NCBI RefSeq assembly: GCF_010183535.1
Contig: NC_071331.1
Coordinates: 124,001-188,000 of the forward strand
Reading direction: 5' to 3'
Source: Caenorhabditis remanei
Lineage: Eukaryota; Nematoda; Chromadorea; Rhabditida; Rhabditidae
Length of the DNA: 64,000 bases
The notes under the pieces were generated by a model. That model was not told the origin of the DNA, searched no databases, and saw only the letters and a list, made by a program, of their open reading frames with translations. The translations under genes and the position numbers were made by a program. Shown piece after piece: positions 47,311-60,121 of this stretch. Within the stretch, counting starts at the first letter, position 1; every line of letters starts with the position of its first letter.

Positions 47311-47380
47311 TTGAATCGGAAGCAGGCATTTCTAAAGAAGATGATGTGGATTGATTATTGCTGACACCACCAGAGAATTT
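47311..47380 (-). other. Candidate upstream coding exon of the GPCR gene
   Basis: A minus-strand block bounded by TTTTTTTCAG and AG|GTGAGT encodes KFSGGVSNNQSTSSSLEM then PASDS, Ser/Asn-rich with an NQS glycosylation site as in receptor N-termini. It begins in phase 0 and ends in phase 2. The phase fits a join to 43770 and to the exon at 54063. Unproven. Confidence 0.4.
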
Positions 47381-47967
47381 CTGAAAAAAAGAGTTGTTGA
47401 CATTGAGAAAAAAGTGAAATGGAAGGAATGAATAAAGTTAAGTTTTAGGGTGAATCCAACCAAACTTGTTATTAATTTCGAATTCCAGACAACGGTCATG
47501 AAATCCGAAAGGTATCTATTTTCCTGGGGGTCTAATTTTTAACAAAAACACCTAAATCCTAGGGAACGACTCAATTCATTTTTCAAGGATTATTCAAACA
47601 AAGAAAGAACGAAAGAAACAGACGGCTGAGTAGATTAGTATTCAGAAGAGAGGAAAAGGTGAAGAAAAAGTGGAGGATTCCCGGAATTAGGGGCAATAAA
47701 TTAAGAAAAGGAGGAAAGGAAATTTTGAATAAGATAAAGTACAAAATGATCATTGAAACAGTGGAAACCGAGGAAATAGACGTCAGTAGAAAAAGTATAA
47801 AACTGATTTCATTTTTCAAAGAGTAATCTGAGTAAGACGTTAAGATAATTGTTATGTATCTAGCTTTTCCCATTCCCCTTCTCAGCCAACCTCTTATTTT
47901 ATTTTTCCCCCGCTTTTCTTTCTCTTTTCTTTATCACAGATTATCCTGTATCACAAGTAAAATAAGA

Positions 47968-48243
47968 TACCGTAAATACTGTATTATAACGGCATGCCGT
48001 TATATTTTTCAACCGGCTCCCAGAGAAATTTTGCGGTTTCAGAAACTTATTAAAATTTACCGGAAAAACTTTTTTGGGAGTTCTATCGGCTTATCAAGAA
48101 GTTACTAATTACGCTGCTTCTAATCATAACCAAAAAAAGACACCGGGATGATCACATTCATGTATTCTGAGTATAGATGGGGTGCCGTTATAATACAGGT
48201 GCCGTTTTATTACAGGTGCCGTTATAATACAGTATTTACGGTA
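47968..48243. mobile_element. TIR element (276 bp) with internal tandem units
   Basis: The left end TACCGTAAATACTGTATTAT mirrors the right end ATAATACAGTATTTACGGTA. Next to the right end, three tandem units of GGTGCCGTTATAATACAG-type sequence (48180-48232) occur. TA at each edge suggests a Tc1/mariner target. No coding sequence. Confidence 0.85.
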
Positions 48244-51200
48244 TCTAGCTTCAAACACACTCATAGATAATCAGATTTTGAGATATCAGACAAAGATGTG
48301 AACTGAAATCACCTAAAATTGCTAACAGGAACAGAAAACTGATCTAAGAATAGTATGAAAAGTCGGAATACAACACACCTGAGAATAAAATCCGATATTA
48401 TTAGATTTCTGGTGGGGGAGACAGGGAAGTACCGGGAGAGAGAAATCAGGTGTTGGAGAACTTTAAATGAGTTTTCTGAGAATCCAATAAAATTTGGTTA
48501 GAGATTTGTGGTAAGGTTGTAGTTCGTGGGATGCAGCTGGTCGCTCACTAATATGTTTCATGTGCTTTGAAATTTTAAACACAATGAATAAACTGGAAAG
48601 AAAAAAAGAAAAAAAAAGAAACCTCACATTTCAATATTTCAAATTTGACACATATGGTGTGTCCATCTTTCAATCTCTACTGAAAACCCAGTGAAATGTT
48701 ATGTGTCATCATAAGTACCCGCCCCTTTCTTACACTAATTATAGGTTTTTTCTAAGAAAAAGTGAGAGAGACAGAGAGAAAAAAATAGTCTCGTCTTTTG
48801 AGAAGAAGTGAAATAATGATCACAACTAAAAAATATAATTATAGGTCTGGGATTGAAAATTGACACGTCATCATCTGCGAACTTTGAGTTGGTATAAACG
48901 AACAAATTTGGCTGGTTTTCCTTTAGACTTGGTCTAGAATCTCACGAAGGAGAAATATCACAGTTAAAAACACCTGCGTGGTCTATGAATTGAAACTTTT
49001 CCAACTTTTCAAATGTTTTCCAGAAAAAGCTTAGAACAATTTGTGTACTTCCTAATGATCAAATAGAACAACAATTCTTCATGACTTTTAAAAATGAAAT
49101 TTGAAAATGTTGTGACTCTCTTTACGGAAGCCATAGGTAATGTTCAAAAATTATTTAAACTAATACTGTCAACACAAAACGAGTGGGCGAACAACAATTA
49201 CAAGGGAAATCTCTTTTCTCAGCAAGTCTAGACCACATTCCAGTTTTCCTCTGTGTTTTGAAGTTTCGTAATTGATTAGTTTTCTGCAGGTATTCTGCAG
49301 AAAGAAATCTTTCAAAAAAGTAGACCGAATATCAGCATTACTGTTGATAAATTCCTAAACTGGGAATAAGAAGTGATCGAGTTCTATTTAAGAGGATAAA
49401 GAGCAACACATCATGATTACAGAAAAAAAAAACAATCTTTCTAAAAACATACCTAGAGATGCACATTGATTAAAGATCCCACTTTATCTAACTTTACCTA
49501 AAAAGATGTGTTAGCTAGGTGCTTGATGTACCTGCGTTTTTTTCTTTTTTAATAGAGAAATCTGATTTGATCACTTTGTGCTCATCTATATATCTTGATG
49601 GAACATATTACAAAATCTGATTTATTAGTTGAACGACTCGGATTGGAAAAAGATTCCACTAAAACATATACTAGTTTTCTGAGACTAAACTAAAGTGTCG
49701 AAGCTCCGCCCCCCAACTTCTCGCATACGGATCGGAAACAAAACTCACGTACGCTTGCAGACCCAACGGTTGTAACTTCATAGATATGAATGGATGTAAT
49801 TACGTTATGAAACTCTATTTCTATTGAGTTCAACTTCATACTTTGATTCCTGTTAACGTTTTTTGCTGATTTCAGAGAACCTTCAAAGATCTAGAAACTC
49901 AGTTGATAAACCCTTTCAAAAACGAATTGTAAAAAATTTTACTTTCTAAAAACTAGACTCTGATTTGGATGGCGGTAGTGCACAACACTCGACAATTATC
50001 AGATTACAAATCACAAAGTCATACACTAGTAATTACTTTGAAAAAACATGTTGTCATTTAGCACCTATGTCTAATATACTCAAGTGACGATGTGTAAAAA
50101 ATAAATGATATATGTATCATCCGATTCATTAAAATACTGAAACCAAAACACGATGTTGTAATTAGGAATATCAGGAAGAAATCAGGAAAACTCGTGGAAA
50201 TCTTCAAAACACCAAAATATCATGAGCAAAAACAGAAATCACCTTTAAAAAAACCTTTGCAGACTTTGTTGATAACTCGATCTCGAAAATTTCTTCAATT
50301 TTATCACAACTTCATTGAATTGATCCAATGAAAGAGGAAGCTCGAGGTATTCTGATCTCTTGAACAATCTTTCAGAGATATCGATGGAGATTTCAGATTC
50401 TATTTGTAGACAATCGTACTCTGATCTAACAAATCAATTCATAACAGCATATCTGCTTCTGACAGGCACAAGGAATAAAAGTTTAAAAATAGTCTGACAT
50501 TTTTATATACTATTTTGTAGTTATGAGTGCTTCCGTTATTTCGAAAGCTTGTGTCAACGTTTACTGTAACCGAATTGGAAAAAATAAAAAATAAACCACC
50601 TATACTGTATAGGCAATGCTATTCATAAATGCCGAAATTATTTGCTAAAAACCGTCCAAGCATCTATCAATCAACAAGATATTATTCTCCGACTGTCCTA
50701 GAAAGGTTAGACGCTCTCATCTCTTATTTAACTTTTATTCATCACGCTTCACGTGAATACCTTATTCTCTGAAAACGGAGAAGATATTCTCACTCAAAAG
50801 AGATATTGACGACAGGATAGTGTGAAAAGCTTCTTGAAGAAGATGAAGAAGAAAAAAGTTCAATAATAAAAATGAAGAGGCGTTTTGATGAATACCCGAC
50901 CTAATTAGAGAACCCTATGCACTCAATAGAAGAGAGAAAGGAAGTTTTTGGTTTTCGAGAAGAGAATTCTTCTTTTGAAAATTGATTTTAGAAGAAACTC
51001 ACGTACTTTAGTCTAGGATGACTAGGCATGAACTGGAATAGAAGAAACTGGCTCAATGTAAAATCTAAGCAAGCAACGTCGTCTAGGAAATGAAAGCATT
51101 ATTATATTAACCAAATCTTTTTTACGATTTGTTTAATCATGATACATTTGTATTGTTTTCAAAAATAGATGAAGAAAACCGTTGCGATAAAAGAAATTAT

Positions 51201-53782
51201 TTTGAAATATCAAACTAGAATGATGGATGATGGAAACAGCCTCTTAGCAAAACAAAGTAGGATACTCATCTTCCTCTGTAAATTGAAAACTTTATCTGCA
51301 AATGCAGAATCGCTATAAAACGCAAACAAAACAAAGCAATTATTTTTTTACTTTCCTTTTCTTCAATTCCAAAAGACTCCACCCATTTCTTTTCTTTTTC
51401 CTCTACGTCAAATATTCCTCCCTCAATTAGAGACATACTTCCTGCGAGTGACATCTTTTCTTCTTTTCTACCACCCTCAATATTTGCACACGTTTAATTA
51501 TTTCTCATTTGTTTGTGTGTGAGTGTGTCTCTCAAAAAGGTCAGGCGGGATAATATCAGAAATTCTGAGGAAATAGTGCAAAGATTCCAGGAATGCAGAA
51601 AAAACAATACCGGATGAAGCCGGAATTTTTGAAGCAGCAATAAAACAAGACTGGAAAAAGGTACTTTTAATTGGGAGAAGCCAAAATTAGAAGTCCTATC
51701 TTGGTCTCTAATAAATTTTATACTTTATAAAGATCCAAATAAAAATAATTGACCTCTTACCAACAAATTCAGAAGATTCAATTATGTTAATGGTTTTTTT
51801 TAGCAGAAGATGTATTGACAGTGAGCAGTGAAAACAGGAGGTTTTAATGCTGTACTTTCCATAAATAGCTCGAAAGAAAAGGAAGTTTTTCCAGATGTAA
51901 ACAAAATTCAATTCAAGAGCAAACTTGAATAATAAAGTTAGTAATTGGAAGAACAGGTGCTTAGAGTTATAAATAAATATAGAATAGAAAACTCTTTGTG
52001 GTGATCTACTTTAAATAACGTTGAACTCAAAGCAAAAAAACACATATTTGGAGACTGTTAAAAATTGTAGGGTATAGAATCAAGGTGATCAACTCAGTTT
52101 AAACTCTTAATCACTACAAGTTGGCTATACAAACATCGGACAGGAACGTTAAATATCTATTCACACAAATAACCAGTCGATTCATCTCTTGGAAGTTGTT
52201 ACTCATTTACAATCAAAAACGGAAGATAGTTCTAGATATGCAGACACTGAAAAATATCCGGTACGTATGTAGGTGTATATGCAAGAACGGCGGAAGAAAA
52301 GCAGAGGAATAAGGCGCGAAAAAAATGCAATCAAAGATGATTGAAATGGCTCGAAGCATGTTTTCTGTCTGTTTTAGCACCAGAAATCATAAAATCAAAG
52401 TGTTAGTAGAGAAGCCGTATTAGATGATAATGCTTCCAAAAAATGCTTCGAACAAATTGTTTCGAGCTTGCACATAAGAGATTTACACACATCAACTAGA
52501 ATGAAGTATAATGTCCCTTAGGGTGTTGTTTCTGAAGTGAGATGAATTGGAGAAGTCTCCAATGGTGGGCGGATATGAATTTCGATCAGAAAAAGTTGGA
52601 AACGAGTTCGAAAATATTGGATTTTGCACGGACCTTTTGGATTTCTCATTGATCAACAAACAAAATGAAAAAAAGAAGAAATATATCGAAATGAGTGATG
52701 ATTTACATTTCGATGAGCACTTCCTGAAGTGAAAGCTTGAAAGAAGCAGATTCCGCTGTGATAGAACAATTTGTGAAAAACTTGGACAACAACAAACAAT
52801 ATCTGGGAAATTGAAAAACTTATTATCGTCATAAAAAAGTTTCTAAATTTTTCAAAGTCATCACAGAGACACCTACTTGCAATTCATGGGTTGCACAACA
52901 GTTTTTTGTTTGATAATGAGAGATCCAGTTTCTCTACTAGAGATATGATACCATAACAAGTTTTCAAACTAATGGTGTAGTTATACTCAAGATTACAATA
53001 TAGCGCAATTTCCAATCTCAGAAAAAACTTATTACTTGAGAATAATTCAATTCTCTTGAATACTGAGAAAAAAGAGTGAGTCACACACATATGCTTGCCC
53101 ACTATTCGTATTCTAATCTGTATGTCAGGTTGAAAAGGAAACGTTCGAAAGGAAGAATAAAGAAACAGTTTCTGGAAAAACAACGTGTGACACTCCTTCC
53201 TTATGAATTATTCACCATTAACAATGTGTTAGAATGTGAGCCATGTTTGTGCCAAAAGAGGACATTAATTGGAGAAGAAGGAGGAGGAGAAATTGATGTC
53301 ATTAGGCTGCGGCGACGAGAAAGAAATGAAGAAGAAAAAACGAATGGAAATAGAGAAAAAATGATAAAAAATGGGAGAAAAAACGAGTGGGATTAAGTTG
53401 GTAGGGGTGGCACACAAAACAGAAAGAAGGAAGAGAAACGAGCTAAAAACAAAAAGTGAGGGAAACAAAAATAACTCTAGACATGTACCTAGTTGGTACC
53501 TGTGTATGTATATTGAAACTTGATATATACTTAAAACAACATCGATATGAAATATCCTAACAAGATTTCCACCAACTATTGAGAAAGTTCATAAAACCCA
53601 AAAAGTTCATGATTCCTACGTAACTATGCCTGAGGCAGTGAAAAGAGACGAATGTGTAATTATGGTGATGAGCAGAAAAGTGAGCTCCTCGTTCTCATTT
53701 TTCTTTTTTTTTCTTTTTGTGTTTGAGTCGCGAACGAACTCATGAGCATGAAAGGGGGAAGCGTCTAGACTCTAGAACAAAG

Positions 53783-55141
53783 ATGAGTTAGTTAGCTTTT
53801 ACTCTGTTGGATATTGTGTCATGCCAGGGTAGAGGATGTTCCAGTGAGAGTTTCAAAAACTATTGCTTGATATTTTTGCAAACATGTTATCTTAGAAAAA
53901 TAACTGTTGGATTTAAAAAAAAACAGAGAAACAAAAATCACTAATATAGTGCGCTTTCCAGATTCCCACACCAAATGATAAGTATTTCTATGTAAATCAT
54001 TTAAATGCCGAAAAAACTATGGTTATCTCACTTTTCAAGATTATGTTTAAAATGAAAAAAACTCACCAGTGTTTCGTGACTGTCAGTACCATTTAGCCAG
54101 CTGTTGAATATTTGTGTCATCTGAACTGATTTTATTGATAACGAGAAATGAAAATAGCAGAAATTGAAAACAAAAAATTCCGAGACCTCAAAAGAGTGGT
54201 GTGCTACACGTTGATACTTTTTGTAGTTTTATTTTGTTGTGGACATCAAGAAGAAAATGAGATCTTCGGAATTTTAGATTACAATAAAAAATAGTATTAG
54301 AATTTCAAATATCCAAATTAAAAAATAACTGAACTCTAGACTTTCCAAATGTTATTATTCCAGCTTATCAAAACTCATAATACATCGAGTCATGAATTAG
54401 TCACAGAAAGAACAAAAGAGTAAGTCACAATGAGATACCAAATGTGCTCAATTGTTGGAAGAACAAAGACCACCGGGAGAAAGTCATAAATATGAATTCG
54501 AATTGGACAAAATCAGTTACGTCATTCATCATGAGGTTATCTGGTGTTATTTCATGACGGAAATTCTGAGAGTTGATGTTTTAAAAACGATCTTACAAAA
54601 TACAATTATTCTATGGAGTTCTCACTGTTTTTGACGTTCGGGTAAAAGGTCATAGCTGAAATTTTTATTCCTAAAGGCTAAGTTCAAAAGTGAAATAGTT
54701 CGTGAGATACTCCTATGAATAATCCATCCACCGACATCCACGAAATGCGTAAATCTCTCAGTCCAATTCATCATTTTGATTCTCAATCGGGATATTTAGT
54801 GATGTTTGGTATTTTATCATCTCCTACATTTTGCAGGATTAAACTTGGATTTCGTCTAGAACGGGTAGATCGAACTATTTGGATTAGGTGGGTTGTGAAA
54901 TGTGCTAAAAAGATTATACGCTATTTTTGGGGAGGAGAAAGATAAAGAAGAGCGATGAGAGATAGAGTACTCTGAACCTCTGCATACTGAATGAACTCCA
55001 AATATGTTTCAATGTACATAAAAAGAGCAGGGACACATTTTGGAGCAAAAAAGATGATAGTTGAAGTGGAGGAAGTGTTTTTGGAGAGGATAATACAAGT
55101 TGTGGCCGTGAATTTGCAGTTTGAAAAATGTGGACGCACTT
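53783..55141. repeat. Segmental duplication, copy 1
   Basis: Direct repeat of 56872-58240. The right 430 bp (54714-55141) differs from its partner at only about two positions; the left part is more diverged with several indels. It includes the candidate GPCR start exon at 54063. Confidence 0.85.
54063..54120 (-). other. Candidate first coding exon of the GPCR gene
   Basis: Minus strand: a GTTCAG acceptor abuts an ATG, followed by MTQIFNSWLNGTDSHETL and a GTGAGT donor in phase 0. It contains an NGT glycosylation site. The phase fits the candidate exon at 47380. The sister duplicate near 56960-57000 keeps MTQIF but has lost the donor end. Joining these to the receptor would make a transcript of about 14.7 kb. 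Confidence 0.35.
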
Positions 55142-55220
55142 ATTAGGAATTCTGAAAGTTCGGTATATTGAAGTGGAAAAATGTATTTTTAGAAGCATAC
55201 AAAATGAAAAGCTGATGATG

Positions 55221-56552
55221 TTATCTTGTCGAGGACACATTGACTGGAAAAATCCGAGGTATTACTATTACCCTCTGCCCGAAAGGCCTCACAAATTGCA
55301 TGAAAGCTTGTCGATAGGGTGCAATAAAATAAATCGTAACAATCGGGCTGACCACACTCATCATAACTAACGGAAGTGGCATTAAGTTTTCCAACATAAC
55401 AGTTGCTGAATCGTCCATTTGTCCTACTTTTAGATAGAGTAGAACAGTGATAAGTGATAGGAACGGACTGACTGTTTGAAATAGGAGTACCTAAAAATTC
55501 CTAAACTTTCTGTTTCTCATAAAAACTCACATTCAACAATGATCTGTGAAGTTTTGTCAAATTGTCCGAAAATTGGAATTTAGTTAAGAATCTTCTTATT
55601 CTCCATCTATTTACAAACCACTGCAACTGCGATCACCATCCAACATTTACTAATTGCTGCCATATTTAACACTGAAAATGTTTATTACCACATGTTGATG
55701 CAGATCGCTAAAACCTATTTGTGACGGCGCATTCAAATCTAATATTCCAGAATAGGTCCAGTTGGATCCAATTAGTTCTGGGTACACTTTCGAAATTTCT
55801 GCATCCAATTTCTCACTGAATGACCAGGACATGAAGTACACCCAAATCTGAATAATTTAATAACCTTTGCATTTCTGGATATCTTGTTACCACGTAGCAC
55901 ATATGAAACACGCTATAACAGTAAGTTGTTCTTTGAACTATTTTTTGATTAATATTGTCAAATGGCATTGTAATTACTAATAAGCGATAGATATATGAGC
56001 AAATCATGACGAAGCTATTCAAAATCGTAGATGCCACGAGTAGTGCATACCCTAAAATTGCTTGTCCAATAAAAGTTAAGGACATTTCAGATGACTAACA
56101 AAACATACAAAACCTCGATTTCATAGTTTTATCTCCAGGGAAGAGCTCGCAAGCACCTTGAAACAAAACAAACAGTTGCGACCTTCTGGGAACCATTCTG
56201 TAAAGAAAAATGCTTTTCAGACTTCCATATAATCTCTTTGCGGAGAGAGAGAGAGAGAGACGTGTCTTGGCCCAAATGAGATTTTATTGAAGACACAATC
56301 CTTAGTTAAAAGGAACTTTGAAATGATTCTACCTGATAGACGTCATACAACTACAAAAAGCATTCACAGCGTCTGAAATTGTGAATACCAATATCATTGT
56401 CCTGAAATACGTATACACAAATACAAATTACTTGTTTAGTAGAAACTCACGAATAAGTTTTAAAAGATGTTGGTGTATTGTTTTTTATGATTATAACCAG
56501 CATAATATTTGTTAACAGTCCTATCGGACCCATGAAACCAGTCCATATCCTA
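55221..56552 (-). pseudogene. srd-like serpentine chemoreceptor, probably frameshifted
   Basis: A nematode seven-helix candidate odorant receptor of the Str superfamily, closest by eye to srd. Pieces in order: GLLTNIMLVIIIKNNTP (helix 1), MILVFTISDAVNAFCSCMTS (helix 2), RRSQLFVLFQGACELFPG (where srd proteins usually read GPC), GYALLVASTILNSFVMICSY (helix 3), NMAAISKCWMVIAVAVV (helix 5), LLFQTVSPFLSLITVLLY (helix 6), and SPIVTIYFIAPYRQAFM (helix 7). Near 55618 the helix 5 frame hits a stop, while a shift of one base restores RWRIRRFLTKFQF, so the copy seems broken unless an intron is misread. N-terminal exons beyond 56552 are unclear. Confidence 0.6.
56237..56259. repeat. GA microsatellite
   Basis: A short run of GA dinucleotides in an intron or spacer of the srd-like gene. 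Confidence 0.7.
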
Positions 56553-56871
56553 CGAAAAGTATTGGACCAGTGGTTGAGCATTCAAACAAATACAATTTGA
56601 GGAAGTGAGAAATTTTCACTCTAAATTCTGAATTGAAAATACTCTTTTTGCCGGTGTAATGTTATTTCCAACTGCAAATGCCACTGGAATCTTAATAGCA
56701 CTCTCCTGCTTTTAAATATTTTTAAGTGCCAATAGCTACAACAAAACAAAAGATTAAAGTTCAAGTACATTTCAATTTTAATAGGCCATTAACAGTTGCT
56801 AAAACATTTTGAAAACGATTTGATAATTGTAAAGTCAAAATCCTAAGTAAAATAAGAGTACCTAAAAATCC

Positions 56872-58240
56872 ATGAGTTAGTTAGCTTTTTTACTCTATTG
56901 GATATGTATTGTGTTATGCCAGGGTAAAGGGTGTTCCAGTGAGTTTTGAAAATTATACCATTTAGCAAATTGTGGAATATTTGTGTCATGGCAGATCTGA
57001 ACTGATTTTATTGATTATTAAATAATATTGATTACAAGATATAAAATAAGAGAAATTGAAAACAAAAAAACTTCGAGAACTGCTAGTCAAAAGAGTAGTG
57101 TGCCACCCGTTGATACTTTTTGTAGTTTTATTTCGTTGTGGACATCAAGAAGAGAATGAGATCTTTGGAATTTTAGATTACAATAAAAAATGGCATTAAA
57201 ATATCAAATATTCAAATTAAAAAATAACTGAACTCTAGACTTTCCCAATGTTCTCGCAAAAGTATGCTCAAACTATTCTTTCCGAATAAATCTAGATTTC
57301 GAAAATTCCGTTATTATTCCAGCTCATCAAAACTCATAATACATCGAGTCATGAATTAGTCACAGAAAGAACAAAAGAGTAAGTCAGAATGAGATACCAA
57401 ATGTGCTCAATTGTTGGAAGAACAAAGACCACCGGGAGAAAGTCTTAAATATGAATTCGAATTGGACAAAATCAGTTACGTCATTCATCATGAAAATTAT
57501 GAAAGTTGATGTTTTGAAAACGATCTTACAAAATACAATTATGGAGTTCTCAATGTTTTTCACTCAAAAAGCATAGCTGAAATTTTTATTCCTAAAGGCT
57601 AAGTTCAAAGGGAAATAGTTCGTGCCGCTCACATCGAGATACTCCTATGAATAATTCTCCTTCCTACCTGCTTAAATCTCCTATTATTATCTTACTGTTT
57701 ACATTTTTTCTTAGCCCCTTCACCTCTATTCATGTCTTTCTCCGGTGATCCCCCTTTTACTGGTGTAGCATAAGTGGCATGTCCCTCCTACAATAAATAA
57801 ATACAAATAAATACAAAATAATCCATCCACCGACATCCACGAAATGCGTAAATCTCTCAGTCCAATTCATCATTTTGATTCTCAATCGGGATATTTAGTG
57901 ATGTTTGGTATTTTATCATCTCCTACATTTTGCAGGATTAAACTTGGATTTCGTCTAGAACGGGTAGATCGAACTATTTGGATTAGGTGGGTTGTGAAAT
58001 GTGCTAAAAAGATTATACGCTATTTTTGGGGAGGAGAAAGATAAAGAAGAGCGATGAGAGATAGAGTACTCTGAACCTCTGCATACTGAATGAACTCCAA
58101 ATATGTTTCAATGTACATAAAAAGAGCAGGGACACATTTTGGAGCAAAAAAGATGATAGTTGAAGTGGAGGAAGTGTTTTTGGAGAGGATAATACAAGCT
58201 GTGGCCGTGAATTTGTAGTTTGAAAAATGTGGACGCACTT
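56872..58240. repeat. Segmental duplication, copy 2
   Basis: Direct-repeat partner of 53783-55141. It carries an extra ~62 bp near 57252, a ~14-bp insertion near 57624 and a 160-bp insertion at 57656. It lacks the donor half of the candidate GPCR exon. Confidence 0.85.
57656..57816 (+). mobile_element. LINE-tail-like insertion in duplication copy 2
   Basis: About 160 bp absent from the equivalent point of copy 1 (54718-54723). It ends in short tandem AATAAATACA repeats, typical of non-LTR retrotransposon 3' ends, and is flanked by AATAAT on both sides (57650-57655 and 57817-57822), consistent with a target-site duplication. Confidence 0.65.
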
Positions 58241-58531
58241 CGTGTAGGATTTAATATAAATTACAAAAACAACAGAGCTTCTTTTAAAAACACAAAATGA
58301 AAAGCAAATATTACTGTTTTCATTCATAAAAACGCGAATCATATGACCGACACCTTTTTTTTGTTTTCCTCTGAAAACAATGATTTTGTCCTGAAATTTA
58401 TAAGCCTCACCGGTATTTTCAGACTCTTTTTCGGAGCCGGGAAGGCCATGTGGTCGTATTTCTAGTTTTCTGATGTTATAATTCAAATAACCAGTAAGAA
58501 ACTTTCAATTTCCAGAAAAAAACTGGTAAAA

Positions 58532-60121
58532 ATGACTCCAGCAAATGTCGATTCGAATGCAAAAAAGAAAGAGATCAAAAAGGATAGGCCGGTAATGACA
58601 CAGCACACTTCATATCTTTGTATCTTTGAAAATTGTTTTTATTTTCAGGATTCACAAAGGAGACGTCAGATGCGCAGGCGACAAGAGAAGGAAGAAATAA
58701 AGAAGCCGACACCGCCATCTTCACTCCTTCAAAACCCCGCTGGCGGCCCAGCCAACAAGAAGGCACACATCGGACAAGAGGAGGAGGACGGAGATATTCT
58801 TTCGATCAAACTTCTCATTCCTCCGTCGACAGTGCGTGATATTAGTGATGATTCGATGCGCAATCTCATGAAAGAAAAAAACTGTCGAACTGAGATTATG
58901 GCTAGTAAGACAAATCCAGGTGAGTGAAATTATAAGAACTGGCGTGCCTTGGACGCGTTTTCGTCAAAATGTGGTTTTCGGCTTTGACAGACTTCTCTTT
59001 TTTTTTAGAAATGTAATTTTCCGGCGCTTCATGAAAACACCGAGAGACAGTTAGATAGTTAGCCGTCTAAGAATTTAGAATATCGGCTATCCCGCGTTCC
59101 TCAGACTTTTTTATGAACTCTAGATAGTTTTTGAGCACCCCGTCACCTTTAACCCCACGAACCCGACATTTTAGAGTGCTTTCCGTTACTGTCTCTTCAA
59201 ATTTCTATTGGACGCCTCAACAACATTATGGCCGTTATCGAGTCAATTCAAGAAAAGATTCGTAAGAAATGTGCCGACCAAGTGGGGAAAGACGCTTTCG
59301 ACGTCGAGAACACACCGCGTCGCAATGAAATTAAAGTTCTGATACCGAACACGTCGTCAAGAATGTATGTCGGAACGTTTGGTACTGCACTCAAGATGAT
59401 TCGGAAAGATTTTGGAGCCAAGGTTCAAATGAATCCGAAGGACGGATCTGTGGAGGCGAAGACGGCGTTGGAGAGAGTTGTGACAGTGGCTCACGAAGAA
59501 TCGCCGGTGAGTTGTAGCCTGTGTAGCCTGGAAGCTGTTTAACACTGTTTAAGAACGGTTTATCATCCTCAAAATTCCAATTTCCAGATTCTGCTGAAAT
59601 CAGTTTCCCGTGTCATCAGAAAAGTGGCGAAGTCACAAAACGCCCAATCGTCGGAAGAAGACGCGCCAGAAGAGGAAACGGAGCCGATTCACTGTATGCT
59701 CACTGAGAAAGGGTGCTTCAATCTACTGAAAGAGGAATACATGCGCACCGGGGAAGTCGTTGGCTGCCCGACTCCGGTTCCCGAGCATCGGACCGCCATC
59801 GACGTTACAAAATGGGCTATCGATTATGAGGAACTTCTTTTACAAGTAAGTTTTGTTCAAAATCTAGATTTTTAGTGCAAAATGCTTAACTTTCAGGACC
59901 CACCGAGAACTGGAGGAGAAGACCGCGGCCGAAGCTTCAAGAAAAATAATGCGATCGAAAAAGAAGGCTCCAGCGATGCACGAATTGACTGGCAGAGAGA
60001 AAGAGTAAGAGCCCGTATTGAACGGAGAATCGCCATAAAAACGAAAAGAGCTCGAGATGCACAGGAAGTGGCGGAACAGGCGGAAGGAATGAGAGAACTG
60101 TTCGGGAGCGATTTGGATTGA
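58532..60121 (+). CDS. KH-like RNA-binding protein of unknown function
   Basis: 381 aa from five exons (58532-58591, 58649-58919, 59175-59506, 59588-59845, 59897-60121). The basic N-terminus (DSQRRRQMRRRQEKEEIKK) resembles a nuclear localisation signal. Two KH-like units follow. The first (LSIKLLIPPSTVRDIS to NIMAVIESIQEKI) lacks a GXXG loop; the second (RNEIKVLIPNTSSRMY, then VGTFGTALKMIRKDFGAKVQM) keeps GTFG. The C-terminus has an acidic patch (SSEEDAPEEETEP), a conserved-looking block HCMLTEKGCFNLLKEEY, and a charged helix ending RELFGSDLD. RNA binding is inferred from the KH pattern; the family is not recognised. A TTTCCAG acceptor precedes the ATG by 16 nt. Confidence 0.75.

Larger units (their letters stand above)
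43795..54062. other. 10 kb gene-poor region, probably long 5' introns of the GPCR
   Basis: No intact gene is supported. It holds one MITE (47968-48243), one candidate exon (47311-47380), and AT-rich DNA. Frames such as 45672-45980 and 53076-53396 have no splice partners or recognisable motifs. Confidence 0.4.

Noticed and set aside
53076..53396. Plus-strand Glu/Arg-rich 106-aa frame
   Set aside because: Purine-rich low complexity; no supporting signals.
58013..58486. Minus-strand 157-aa frame in the duplication
   Set aside because: Its counterpart in copy 1 diverges at the duplication edge, so the frame is not preserved as a unit; no motifs seen.
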